From Thermodesulfovibrio sp. (GTDB taxonomy: Bacteria; Nitrospirota; Thermodesulfovibrionia; Thermodesulfovibrionales; Thermodesulfovibrionaceae): a stretch of 9,274 nt of DNA. Position 1 is the first letter of the stretch. Each line of letters starts with the position of its first letter. This document shows, in pieces, positions 1 to 6,733 of this stretch. The position numbers and the translations under genes are program-made. The stretch spans positions 1 through 9,274 of the forward strand of contig JAOAGB010000092.1 in the NCBI GenBank assembly GCA_026415995.1, written 5' to 3'. Under the pieces are notes generated by a model. That model was given only the letters and a program-made list of their open reading frames with translations, did no database searches and had not been told where the DNA came from.

Positions 1-14
1 TAATAATCAAAATT

Positions 15-20
15 AGGAGG
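15..20 (+). promoter_or_regulatory. Shine-Dalgarno site of the Spy/ZraP-like gene
   Basis: A perfect AGGAGG lies seven bases before the ATG at 28, the optimal spacing. It fixes the start codon and suggests efficient translation. No promoter can be judged because only 27 bases precede the gene, which may belong to a transcript starting outside the window. Confidence 0.85.
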
Positions 21-27
21 TTTAAAT

Positions 28-384
28 ATGAAGAAGTTAATAAGTATAATGCTGGTAGCAGCAGTTATTATTGTATTTACTGGAGTTTCCTTTGCTCAAA
101 AGGGTATGGGTCCAGGTGCGCAATATCCTATAGGAGTTGACCCTGCAAAAGCCCAGCAGTATTGTAAAGAGGTTCAGCCATTGTGGCAAAAAGATTTACA
201 GCTTAGAGGAGAGCTTTTAACACTTTGGGCACAGCCAAATCCTGATTGGAACGCCATTAAACAAAAAGAACAGGAAAGAGCTAATATTAAAGTAGATATG
301 CATAAGAAAGCTTATGAAATGGGACTTCCCTACGCTCCGGGTGGCAAGAGAGGTTTAAATATTAGAAGAATTTGTGGGTGGTAA
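28..384 (+). CDS. Exported Spy/CpxP/ZraP-like small helical protein
   Basis: This is a 118-residue secreted protein. Residues 1-23 form a signal peptide (MKK, then a hydrophobic stretch, then SFA before Q24), so the mature protein is periplasmic and about 95 residues long. Residues 37-98 look like a helical hairpin, with LRGELL (59-64), PNPDW (70-74) and a charged KQKEQERANIK helix (78-88). This pattern recalls ZraP and other LTxxQ/Spy-type periplasmic chaperones or metal-responsive proteins, although no clear LTxxQ motif is visible. Two cysteines (46 and 116) could form a disulfide or bind metal. The tail is basic and glycine-rich. The start is set by a perfect ribosome binding site. The next plus-strand gene is another exported protein, so the two may work together in the envelope. 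Family assignment rests on resemblance of the helical segment and the role is not established. Confidence 0.7.
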   Translation: MKKLISIMLVAAVIIVFTGVSFAQKGMGPGAQYPIGVDPAKAQQYCKEVQPLWQKDLQLRGELLTLWAQPNPDWNAIKQKEQERANIKVDMHKKAYEMGLPYAPGGKRGLNIRRICGW

Positions 385-387
385 TAG

Positions 388-421
388 AAAAAAGCGAGGG
401 GGCAATTGTCCCCTCGCCTTT
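388..421. terminator. Hairpin terminator, likely bidirectional
   Basis: Bases 394-401 (GCGAGGGG) pair perfectly with 410-417. Two more pairs (402-403 with 408-409, one of them G-T) leave an AATT tetraloop. On the plus strand the stem is followed only by a short CTTT. On the minus strand it is followed by six T (complement of 388-393), giving a textbook Rho-independent terminator for transcripts arriving from the right. It therefore ends or attenuates the Spy/ZraP-like transcript and may also be the end of the minus-strand infB-to-M16 transcript, for which I see no closer terminator. Confidence 0.8.
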
Positions 422-436
422 AAGGATATTTGACCA

Positions 437-847
437 ATGAGATGGAGTATTTTAATAATAGCAATTGTCGTTACTATCATTACCACAACTTTTGCTCAAC
501 AATGGGAAGATTATGATCCTAACACAGAAACGACAATTAAAGGGAAAATAGTGGAAGTCTTGCAGAGGACTAATGGTCCTGTTATTTTGGGTGTTTTAAA
601 AGGTGATAAAGTCTATTATATTTTAACCGCTCCCCGATGGTACTACGAACGAGAAAAAATAAGTTTAAGTATTGGTGATGATATAGTTGTAAACGGTGCA
701 AAATATTTCTCTCGTAGAGGAGAGCTGTTTTTAATCGCGCGGTCAATTCATAATATTTCTAATGGTAAAATGTATTCTTTCAGAGAAGAAAATCATATGA
801 AACCAAAATGGAGAGGTAGAGGAAGAGACGGTAGAAATGAACACTAA
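437..847 (+). CDS. Exported OB-fold-like protein of unknown function
   Basis: This is a 136-residue protein with an N-terminal signal peptide (hydrophobic 3-18, cleavage likely after TFA at 20). Residues 31-107 read as an alternating beta-strand domain: TTIKGKIVEV, then PVILGVLKGDKVYYIL, the PRWYYE motif at 66-71, SIGDDIVVNGAKY and a final ELFLIARSI strand. This resembles small periplasmic OB-fold proteins in which a Gly-Pro-x-W-Y-like motif is followed by a GD-x-V-x-V-x-G strand and a C-terminal tail ending in a W-R-G motif (here KWRGRGR, 124-130). The tail is strongly basic. The ligand is unknown. A ribosome binding site (AAGGA, 422-426) lies ten bases upstream and touches the foot of the preceding terminator, so expression may depend on readthrough. 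The stop codon overlaps that of the convergent M16 peptidase gene. Confidence 0.7.
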   Translation: MRWSILIIAIVVTIITTTFAQQWEDYDPNTETTIKGKIVEVLQRTNGPVILGVLKGDKVYYILTAPRWYYEREKISLSIGDDIVVNGAKYFSRRGELFLIARSIHNISNGKMYSFREENHMKPKWRGRGRDGRNEH

Positions 848-2076
848 ATATCAAGAGTGCTACCGTTAATTGCTCCTAATACTGTCAAGGAAAATTTATT
901 ATTTACAATATAATCTGTTACTCTTTTCATGTCATTCAAAGTTATAGTCTTAATTTGTGATATTTGTTCCTGTAAATTATAAATTCCTCCTAAATAAATG
1001 TCCTGATATGCAAGATTTTGCATTATAGAAGAAGATGACTCAGTGGAATATAAAATTTGAGAAATTATTTGAGTTTTTGCCCTATTCATTTCTTCCTCTT
1101 TAAGCTTATCAGGCAGTCCTTTTAGTATGGAATTTATTGATTTGATGATTTTATTAACTTTAGAAGGTTCACAGGCTGTATATATTCCAAAGACTCCTGT
1201 ATCTGAATAGAAAGAAACAAATGAATAGATATTATAAGCTAATCCTTTTTTTTCTCTTATTTCCTGAAAAAGTCTTGAACTTACACTCCCTCCAATTATA
1301 CAATTAATTACAGTTAGCGCATGTCTGTCCATGTGATTAAACGGAACTGTTGGAAAGCCTAAACAAATATGAACCTCGCTTAAATCCTTTTGAAATACAT
1401 GAATGCCCGATGAAAATTCTGCCTCATTTTTTCTATCAGGAGCTGGATATGATTCTCTTTTATTTAGATTTTTTTCCAGTTCATTGACAAGTTTACTTAT
1501 TTCAATATTTCCTGCACAACTTATAATACAATTATTAGTTCCATAATAATTTCTGAAACAACTAATAATATCATCTCTTGAGATATTTTTTACTGTATGT
1601 TCTTTACCTAAAATGGGAAGCCCTAAGCTATTATTAAAAGATTTCTCCATAAATAAATCATGCACAAGTTCTTCAGGATTATCATTTACCATCCTGATTT
1701 CATCCATAATAATAGACCGCTCTTTCTCAATCTCTTTTTTTGGGAAAATGGGATTTGAAAATATATCTGCTATTAATTCTATAGATTTAGGTAAAGTTTC
1801 TTTTAAGCCTTTAATGTATATGGCCGTGAATTCTCTTGCTGTAAAAGCATTTAAATCTCCACCTATAGAATCTATCTCAAGAGATATTTCCTTAGCTGTT
1901 CTTTTTTCTGTTCCCTGAAAAAAAAGATGTTCAATAAAATGGGAAAGTCCATTTTTATCTTCAGGTTCATGGCGTGACCCGTGCTTAATCCATATACCCA
2001 AAACAAATGAATGAACATTTTTCATTCTATAAAAAATTAGAGGAATCCCTGATGAAAGCTTGATTTTTTTAGGCAT
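844..2076 (-). CDS. M16 family zinc peptidase (YmxG/MlpA-type)
   Basis: This 410-residue protease belongs to the pitrilysin/mitochondrial processing peptidase family. The inverted zinc motif HFIEH is at 46-50, with E49 as catalytic base. The third zinc ligand is probably E126 (in IIMDEI), 76 residues beyond H50, the spacing seen in MPP beta. The C-terminal half has the conserved SSRLFQEIREKKGLAY segment (266-281) that carries the substrate-binding Arg and Tyr, so this looks like an active subunit rather than an inactive partner. No signal peptide is visible, so it is probably cytoplasmic. It follows pnp after eight bases, with only a weak GA-rich site before the ATG, which suggests translational coupling. 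Bacillus subtilis also places such a peptidase (MlpA/YmxG) just after pnp, so the linkage is old. Its 3' end overlaps the stop of the convergent OB-fold gene. The physiological substrate is not known. Confidence 0.92.
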   Translation of the reverse strand: MPKKIKLSSGIPLIFYRMKNVHSFVLGIWIKHGSRHEPEDKNGLSHFIEHLFFQGTEKRTAKEISLEIDSIGGDLNAFTAREFTAIYIKGLKETLPKSIELIADIFSNPIFPKKEIEKERSIIMDEIRMVNDNPEELVHDLFMEKSFNNSLGLPILGKEHTVKNISRDDIISCFRNYYGTNNCIISCAGNIEISKLVNELEKNLNKRESYPAPDRKNEAEFSSGIHVFQKDLSEVHICLGFPTVPFNHMDRHALTVINCIIGGSVSSRLFQEIREKKGLAYNIYSFVSFYSDTGVFGIYTACEPSKVNKIIKSINSILKGLPDKLKEEEMNRAKTQIISQILYSTESSSSIMQNLAYQDIYLGGIYNLQEQISQIKTITLNDMKRVTDYIVNNKFSLTVLGAINGSTLDI

Positions 2077-2084
2077 TCTCTTGT

Positions 2085-4208
2085 TTAGGCTTTATTTTCT
2101 GTTACTCTTAAAGCTTCTTTTCTACTTAAACGAGGCCTTCCGAGTTCATCAATTTCAATAACCTTAACAGGAATTTGTTCTCCTAATTTTAGAACATCAG
2201 AGACCTTTTGAATTCGCTTTTCGGCAATCTGTGATATGTGCAAAAGTCCTTCAACTCCGGGAAGAATTTCTACAAAAGCACCAAAATCCACTATCTTGGT
2301 TACTTTACCCATGTAAATTCTTCCTATTTCTGCTTCTTGTGTTATACCTTTGATTATTTCGATGGCTTTGATGGCAGAGGCTTCATTTGTGGAAGCTATT
2401 CTTACGATACCTTCTTTATCTTGTATGTCTATTTTAACCCCTGTTTCTTCAATTATACCTTTGATAACCTTTCCGCCAACTCCAATAATATCTCTTATTT
2501 TTTCAGGTTTTACCTGTAGAGTATAAATTCTCGGAGCAAAAGGTGAAAGCTCTTTTTTAGGTTCTGATATAACTTCTGCCATTTTTTGTAGTATGTGAAG
2601 CCTTGCTTTTTTTGCCTGTTGCAATGCTTTTTCAAATATTTCATAGGTTATACCTGCTATTTTAACATCCATCTGAAAGGCTGTAATGCCATTTTGTGTT
2701 CCTGCTACCTTGAAATCCATATCTCCATAATGATCTTCCATCCCAAGTATATCTGTAAGAATTACAGTTTTATCCTGCTGCTGAATTAAACCCATTGCAA
2801 CACCAGCAACAGGAGCTTTTATGGGAACTCCAGCATCCATAAGTGATAAAGTTGCACCACAGACGGTTGCCATTGAAGATGAACCGTTGGATTCAAGAAT
2901 ATCAGAGACTACCCTAATTGTATATGGAAACTCCTCTTTAGGAGGAATAACATAACTTAATGCTCTTTCAGCTAAATATCCATGCCCTATTTCTCTTCTA
3001 CCAGGTCCTCTCAGAGGTTTGACTTCACCTACACTAAAAGGCAGGAAGTTATAATGGAGCATAAATGTTTTAAAGGCTTCACCTTCTAAAGAATCAATTT
3101 TTTGTTCATCTTCTGAGGTTCCAAGAGTTGTAGCTACAAGTGCCTGTGTTTCTCCTCTGGTAAAAATTGCTGAACCATGAACTCTCGGAAGAATTCCAAT
3201 TTTACATGTAATAGGTCTGATTTCATCTGGTCCTCTTCCGTCTACTCTTAATCCCTTTTCTAATATATTATTTCTAATTTTTTCTTCTAATATTTTCTCA
3301 AATATTTTTGTTATTTCCGCAGTTAAGTCTTTTGCTGGATCATTATAAATTTTATTTCTGATTTCATCAGTGTTTAAAGAGGTAATTGTTTCATTTAGAA
3401 GTTCATTGATAGCCTGTTGTCTTTCTTGCTTACTTTTAACAAAGAGAGCACTCTCTATTTTATCGGCAACTGTTTTTAGAACAATCTCTTTTAATTTTGA
3501 ATTTTCTTCATTTTTTGTTAATAAAGCTCTTTTTTGTTTGCCTATTTTATTTTGTAATTCTTTTTGAAATTTTACAATTTGTTTGATGTATTCATGAGCA
3601 AACTTTAATGCTTCTGTTAATGTTTCTTCAGAAATTTCATTGCCGCCACCTTCTACCATTGTTACAGCAAGCTCTGTACCTGCTACGACCAGATTAAGTT
3701 CACTTTTCTCAATTTCTTCATTATCTGGATTTACTACGAATGAGTCTTCAATCCTTCCAACTCTTACTGCGCCAACAGGTCCTTCAAAGGGTATGTCAGA
3801 GATTGTTAAAGCAGCAGAAATCCCTATTATGCTTAAAATATCAGCAATATTTTCATCTCCATACGATAAAACTGAAGCTATTCCCTGTGTTTCATAATTG
3901 AATCCTTCAGGGAACAGTGGTCTTATAGGTCGGTCAATAATCCGAGAAATAAGAACTTCTCTGTCACTGGGTTTGCCTTCTCTTTTAAAAAAACCTCCTG
4001 GAATTTTACCTGCTGCATATGCCTTTTCTTGGTAATCAACCGTTAATGGGACAAAATCTAAATTTTCTTTTGGATTTTTTTCTGATACTACAGTACAAAG
4101 TACATGAGTATCTCCAAATTTTACTATTACAGAACCATCTGCTTGTTTTGCTAAAAATCCCGTCTCTAAAAAGAGCTTCTTTCCTTTTAATTCAATTTCT
4201 ACTTCCAC
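2085..4208 (-). CDS. pnp: Polyribonucleotide nucleotidyltransferase (PNPase)
   Basis: This is a 3'-5' phosphorolytic exoribonuclease that degrades mRNA to nucleoside diphosphates, usually as a trimer. The full domain set is present (numbering from the chosen start, about 707 residues). RNase PH domain 1 spans roughly 8-140 with the FFKREGKPSDREVLISR segment. A helical region follows, then RNase PH domain 2 (about 320-535) with ESNGSSSMATVCG and the acidic catalytic stretch EDHYGDMDFK. A KH domain with GVGG is near 565-620 and an S1 domain (GRIYMGKV, DFGAFVEI, EGLLHIS) lies near 628-697. Length matches the family. The reading frame opens at a GTG at 4214, but the ribosome binding site overlaps that codon, so I prefer the GTG at 4208 (the TTG at 4211 is also possible). 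The gene lies 21 bases after rpsO and eight bases before the M16 peptidase, the common rpsO-pnp pairing. Confidence 0.97.
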   Translation of the reverse strand: MEVEIELKGKKLFLETGFLAKQADGSVIVKFGDTHVLCTVVSEKNPKENLDFVPLTVDYQEKAYAAGKIPGGFFKREGKPSDREVLISRIIDRPIRPLFPEGFNYETQGIASVLSYGDENIADILSIIGISAALTISDIPFEGPVGAVRVGRIEDSFVVNPDNEEIEKSELNLVVAGTELAVTMVEGGGNEISEETLTEALKFAHEYIKQIVKFQKELQNKIGKQKRALLTKNEENSKLKEIVLKTVADKIESALFVKSKQERQQAINELLNETITSLNTDEIRNKIYNDPAKDLTAEITKIFEKILEEKIRNNILEKGLRVDGRGPDEIRPITCKIGILPRVHGSAIFTRGETQALVATTLGTSEDEQKIDSLEGEAFKTFMLHYNFLPFSVGEVKPLRGPGRREIGHGYLAERALSYVIPPKEEFPYTIRVVSDILESNGSSSMATVCGATLSLMDAGVPIKAPVAGVAMGLIQQQDKTVILTDILGMEDHYGDMDFKVAGTQNGITAFQMDVKIAGITYEIFEKALQQAKKARLHILQKMAEVISEPKKELSPFAPRIYTLQVKPEKIRDIIGVGGKVIKGIIEETGVKIDIQDKEGIVRIASTNEASAIKAIEIIKGITQEAEIGRIYMGKVTKIVDFGAFVEILPGVEGLLHISQIAEKRIQKVSDVLKLGEQIPVKVIEIDELGRPRLSRKEALRVTENKA

Positions 4209-4213
4209 CAACA

Positions 4214-4220
4214 CCTCTTT
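4214..4220 (-). promoter_or_regulatory. Shine-Dalgarno site that decides the pnp start
   Basis: On the minus strand AAAGAGG occupies 4220-4214. A start at the GTG of 4214-4212 would overlap this site and cannot use it. The in-frame GTG at 4208-4206 stands five bases downstream and the TTG at 4211-4209 only two. The site therefore argues for a protein two residues shorter than the longest open frame. Confidence 0.6.
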
Positions 4221-4229
4221 ATATTAGGA

Positions 4230-4499
4230 TTATTTTCTGAGACTAAGTCTTTCAAGAACTTTGTTATATCTTTCTTTGTCAATCTTTTTTAAATAATTTA
4301 AAAGCTTCCTTCTTTGAGCAACCAATTTTAGCAGACCTCGTCTTGAATGATGGTCTTTTTTGTGTGTTTTGAAATGTTCTGTAAGATAGACTATTCTCTC
4401 TGTCATTAGAGCAATTTGCACTTCAGGTGAACCAGTGTCTGTGGGATGAATTTTAAAGCTCTCAATTATCTCTCTTTTTCTTTCTGTTGATATACCCAT
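4230..4499 (-). CDS. rpsO: 30S ribosomal protein S15
   Basis: This 89-residue protein binds the central domain of 16S rRNA early in 30S assembly and contributes to an intersubunit bridge. It shows the family hallmarks in order: MGISTERKREII, HPTDTGSPEVQIALMTERI, LTEHFKTHKKDHHSRRGL and LVAQRRKLLNYLKK, ending in RYNKVLERLSLRK. The length equals the usual S15. The open frame extends 16 codons further upstream to 4547, but those residues are not S15-like and a strong AAAGGTGG site seven bases before the ATG at 4499 sets the start. The gene has a 123-base upstream gap after parA and is followed closely by pnp. The 21 bases between S15 and PNPase leave no space for the terminator and RNase III hairpin known between these genes in Escherichia coli. 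Confidence 0.97.
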   Translation of the reverse strand: MGISTERKREIIESFKIHPTDTGSPEVQIALMTERIVYLTEHFKTHKKDHHSRRGLLKLVAQRRKLLNYLKKIDKERYNKVLERLSLRK

Positions 4500-4506
4500 A
4501 GTATCA

Positions 4507-4514
4507 CCACCTTT
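4507..4514 (-). promoter_or_regulatory. Shine-Dalgarno site of rpsO
   Basis: AAAGGTGG on the minus strand ends seven bases before the ATG at 4499. It supports the 89-residue S15 and excludes the longer open frame beginning at 4547, in which this site would lie inside the coding sequence. Confidence 0.85.
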
Positions 4515-4527
4515 CATTGTTAAAGAA

Positions 4528-4544
4528 TTAATTTTAAAAATTAA
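4528..4544. repeat. AT-only inverted repeat in the rpsO leader
   Basis: TTAATTTT and AAAATTAA form a perfect eight-base inverted repeat separated by one A. It sits about 30 bases upstream of the S15 start, in the only sizeable gap of the minus-strand block (4500-4622). With no GC pairs it would form a weak hairpin at best. It could be part of a promoter or of an S15 autoregulatory leader, but such palindromes also arise by chance in sequence this AT-rich. The rest of the gap shows no GC-rich hairpin, no tRNA and no clear -35/-10 pair. Confidence 0.35.
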
Positions 4545-4622
4545 CATAAATTAAGGGATTTAGTAAAGTTAGAAAGAGGGAAATTTAAAATAATAGAGGA
4601 TTCTGAATAGTTTAATGAGTGA

Positions 4623-5390
4623 TTAATTATTTTGTTTATGGAGAAATTCCTTGGCAAGTTCAATGTATGCTAAAGTCCCTATGGCATTAGGGGCATATAT
4701 TAGGGCTGGTTTGCCATTCATTGCAGCTTCTGATAATGCTATATTTCTTGGTATAGTAGTATTAAAGGTTTTTGAACGAAAAACCCTTTTAACATCCTCT
4801 GCAATATTTCTGCTTAAAGTTATATGTTTACTGAACATGGTAAGAAGAATTCCTTCCAGTTCAAGGCTTTCATTGAAATTAGCTTTTATTCTCCATAGAA
4901 GTTTTATAAAAATTCTCAAAGCCTCTAATGCAAAATGCTCACACTGTACAGGAATTATTACAGAATCAGATGCTACAAGTGAACATAAGGTTAAAAAGGA
5001 AAAGGAGGGAGGGCAATCTATAAATATATAGTCGAATTTTTCTTTATATTCCTCTAAAAGAACTCTCAAAATTCTTTCTCTTTCTTCAGTGTCGTATATA
5101 TCTAATTCTGCCATGAATAAATCTATCCTTGATGGAATAATATATAAGTTATCCATGACTTTATACATAGCTTCATCAACTGTTGCCTTGCCTGAGTAAA
5201 TTTCATATAGTCCTTTTATGCGATCACCATTTTTTCTCATACCTAAACCAACTGTTAGACTTGCTTGCGGATCTGAATCAATAACAAGAATTTTTTTCCC
5301 TTCTAAAGCTAAGGAAGCAGAAAGATTAATAGCTGTGGTTGTTTTACCTACACCACCCTTTTGACTGGCTATTGCTATGATTTTCCTCAT
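4623..5390 (-). CDS. ParA/Soj-family ATPase, orphan
   Basis: This is a 255-residue deviant Walker ATPase of the ParA/Soj branch, enzymes that dimerise on ATP and bind DNA nonspecifically to position chromosomes, plasmids or protein cargo. The deviant Walker A motif KGGVGKTT is at 11-18 with signature lysine K11 and K16. Walker A' is VIDSDPQAS (36-44) and Walker B is YIFIDCPPS (121-129). The C-terminal half matches Soj, with LEGILLTMFSKH, then TTIPRNIALSEAAMNGKPA and a closing YIELAKEFL. Only ten residues precede Walker A, so there is no N-terminal helix-turn-helix as in plasmid type Ia ParA. No ParB gene follows; the next gene is rpsO. It starts nine bases after the nrnA stop, without a good ribosome binding site, which suggests coupling. 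Its place, where truB and ribF often stand, is unusual. Cargo and partner are unknown. Confidence 0.92.
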   Translation of the reverse strand: MRKIIAIASQKGGVGKTTTAINLSASLALEGKKILVIDSDPQASLTVGLGMRKNGDRIKGLYEIYSGKATVDEAMYKVMDNLYIIPSRIDLFMAELDIYDTEERERILRVLLEEYKEKFDYIFIDCPPSFSFLTLCSLVASDSVIIPVQCEHFALEALRIFIKLLWRIKANFNESLELEGILLTMFSKHITLSRNIAEDVKRVFRSKTFNTTIPRNIALSEAAMNGKPALIYAPNAIGTLAYIELAKEFLHKQNN

Positions 5391-5399
5391 GTTAAGGTT

Positions 5400-6380
5400 T
5401 CATAGCAATTTGTTTTTTTTAAGTTTCTCTATCAGTTGGGCTTGAGCATCTCTTATAGAACCTTTTATCCTATAACCTGCTGCATTTTTATGTCCGCCTC
5501 CACCAAATTCTCTTGCTATAAAGCTAACGTCAATATCACCCTTTGATCTAATGCTAACTTTTATAAATTCAAAGTCTACCTCTCTGAAGAGAGCTGTCAA
5601 TTTTATATCCTTTAGGATTCTTAAAAATTCAACAAATCTCTCTGTATCAGCTTCTGTTGTATTTGTATTCTGGAAATCAGCTTTTGATATGTGTGAGATT
5701 GCTAAGGATTTATAAATTTCTAAGTTATTCAACATCTTGATAAAAAGTTTAAATCTATTTTTACTCCAAGACTCAAAACATCGCTCATATATGAAAGACG
5801 GTTTAGCACCAGCTTTTACAAGTTCTGTGGCAACTGTGAAGACTTCTTCTGTTGTATTGTCAAACTGAAAATTTCCTGTATCTACTATTATTGCTGTATA
5901 AAGATTAGCAGCAATTTCTTCGGTTATTTCAATTTTCATGTATTTAATCAAGTGATATATTAATATTCCAGTAGCTGCTTTTTGAGCATCTATCCATTCT
6001 ATGATTCTATTGTCATTTTGTTCTTCTGTAATATGATGATCAATGACAATTATTCTTCCCCTAAAGGTTTCTATTCTTTTTAAAATGTCCTGATCATAGC
6101 TAACTCTTTTTATCTTATTGCAGTCAACCAAAATCAAAACATCAAAGTTCTCCACTGATATTTCCCTTAAATCGTTAATAGAATCGATCATAGGAAGAAA
6201 AGTATACTGAAAAGGAATAGGTTTTTCAGCAAAAATTTCCGCTTTTTTATTTAATTTTTCAAGAAGCAATTTTAATGCTAAAGAAGAACCTAAGGCGTCT
6301 CCGTCAGGAGTTGAGTGGGTTAAGATAAGAAATCGGTCTAATTTTTTTAAAGCATTAATTAATTCCCCTGGAGGAATCAA
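5400..6380 (-). CDS. nrnA: DHH/DHHA1 phosphoesterase, NrnA-like (nanoRNase / pAp phosphatase)
   Basis: This 326-residue metal-dependent phosphoesterase probably hydrolyses short RNA oligonucleotides (nanoRNA) and possibly 3'-phosphoadenosine 5'-phosphate, as Bacillus NrnA does. Metal-binding motifs appear in order: HSTPDGDALGSS (22-33) with H22, D26 and D28; LVDCN (84-88) with D86; VIDHH (112-116); and DTGNFQFDNTT (167-177) with D167. The C-terminal DHHA1 substrate-binding domain ends with GGGGHKNAAG (293-302). Length and motif order are normal for the family. The only reasonable start is a TTG at 6380 that overlaps the rbfA stop as TTGA and has GGAGG four bases upstream. It is a classical neighbour of rbfA. 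Together with PNPase downstream in the same block it would complete RNA decay to mononucleotides. Substrate preference cannot be read from the sequence. Confidence 0.93.
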   Translation of the reverse strand: MIPPGELINALKKLDRFLILTHSTPDGDALGSSLALKLLLEKLNKKAEIFAEKPIPFQYTFLPMIDSINDLREISVENFDVLILVDCNKIKRVSYDQDILKRIETFRGRIIVIDHHITEEQNDNRIIEWIDAQKAATGILIYHLIKYMKIEITEEIAANLYTAIIVDTGNFQFDNTTEEVFTVATELVKAGAKPSFIYERCFESWSKNRFKLFIKMLNNLEIYKSLAISHISKADFQNTNTTEADTERFVEFLRILKDIKLTALFREVDFEFIKVSIRSKGDIDVSFIAREFGGGGHKNAAGYRIKGSIRDAQAQLIEKLKKNKLL

Positions 6381-6733
6381 CTTCCCTCCGAAGCTTTTTT
6401 GATATCTTTTAATAGTTTATCAATTCTAAAACCTCTTTCTATTGATTCATCATATAAGAACTCAAAGGTTGGAATTATCTTAATTCGTAATCTTTTAGCG
6501 ATTTCTCCTCTTACAAAACCCTTTGCTTCATTCAAAATTTGAAGTGATACCTCCCTATCTTCATCTTTTAATACGGAAATAAAAACCTTAGCTACTCGTA
6601 AGTCATCAGAAAGTTCTACATCCGTTACAGTAATAAAACCTAAACGAGGGTCTTTTATTTTATGCAGGACAATATCAGCGATTTCTTCTTTTAGAAGTAT
6701 GCTTAATCTTTGAGATCTTTTATAAGGATGCAT
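6377..6733 (-). CDS. rbfA: Ribosome-binding factor A
   Basis: This 118-residue KH-fold protein binds the maturing 30S subunit near the 5' end of 16S rRNA and aids late processing, notably at low temperature. It shows YKRSQRLSILLKEEIADIV at the N-terminus and the family signature DPRLGFITVTDVELSDDL (about 28-45). AKVFISVL follows, then FVRGEIAKRLRIKIIPTFEF and DESIERGFRIDKLL near the C-terminus. The length is typical. The ATG directly follows the infB stop (TAG-ATG). A good AAAGGA site (minus strand 6745-6740) inside the end of infB stands six bases before it, so translation is probably coupled to IF2. The stop overlaps the nrnA start by four bases. The infB-rbfA pair is widely conserved. Confidence 0.96.
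   Translation of the reverse strand: MHPYKRSQRLSILLKEEIADIVLHKIKDPRLGFITVTDVELSDDLRVAKVFISVLKDEDREVSLQILNEAKGFVRGEIAKRLRIKIIPTFEFLYDESIERGFRIDKLLKDIKKASEGS
6384..6389 (-). promoter_or_regulatory. Shine-Dalgarno site supporting the TTG start of nrnA
   Basis: GGAGGG on the minus strand lies inside the last codons of rbfA, three bases before the TTG at 6380. No ATG or GTG is available in frame near this site, so it supports a TTG start coupled to termination of rbfA. The spacing is on the short side. Confidence 0.55.

Noticed and set aside
1613..1918. Plus-strand open frame of 101 codons inside the M16 peptidase gene
   Set aside because: It is antisense to a well-conserved coding region and has serine/isoleucine-rich content typical of a reverse-frame shadow; no ribosome site supports it.
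4209..4214. GTG at 4214 as the pnp start
   Set aside because: The ribosome binding site overlaps this codon; the in-frame GTG at 4208 has workable spacing.
4500..4547. N-terminal extension of S15 by 16 residues
   Set aside because: The extra residues are not S15-like and would run through the strong AAAGGTGG site; the 89-residue form is standard.
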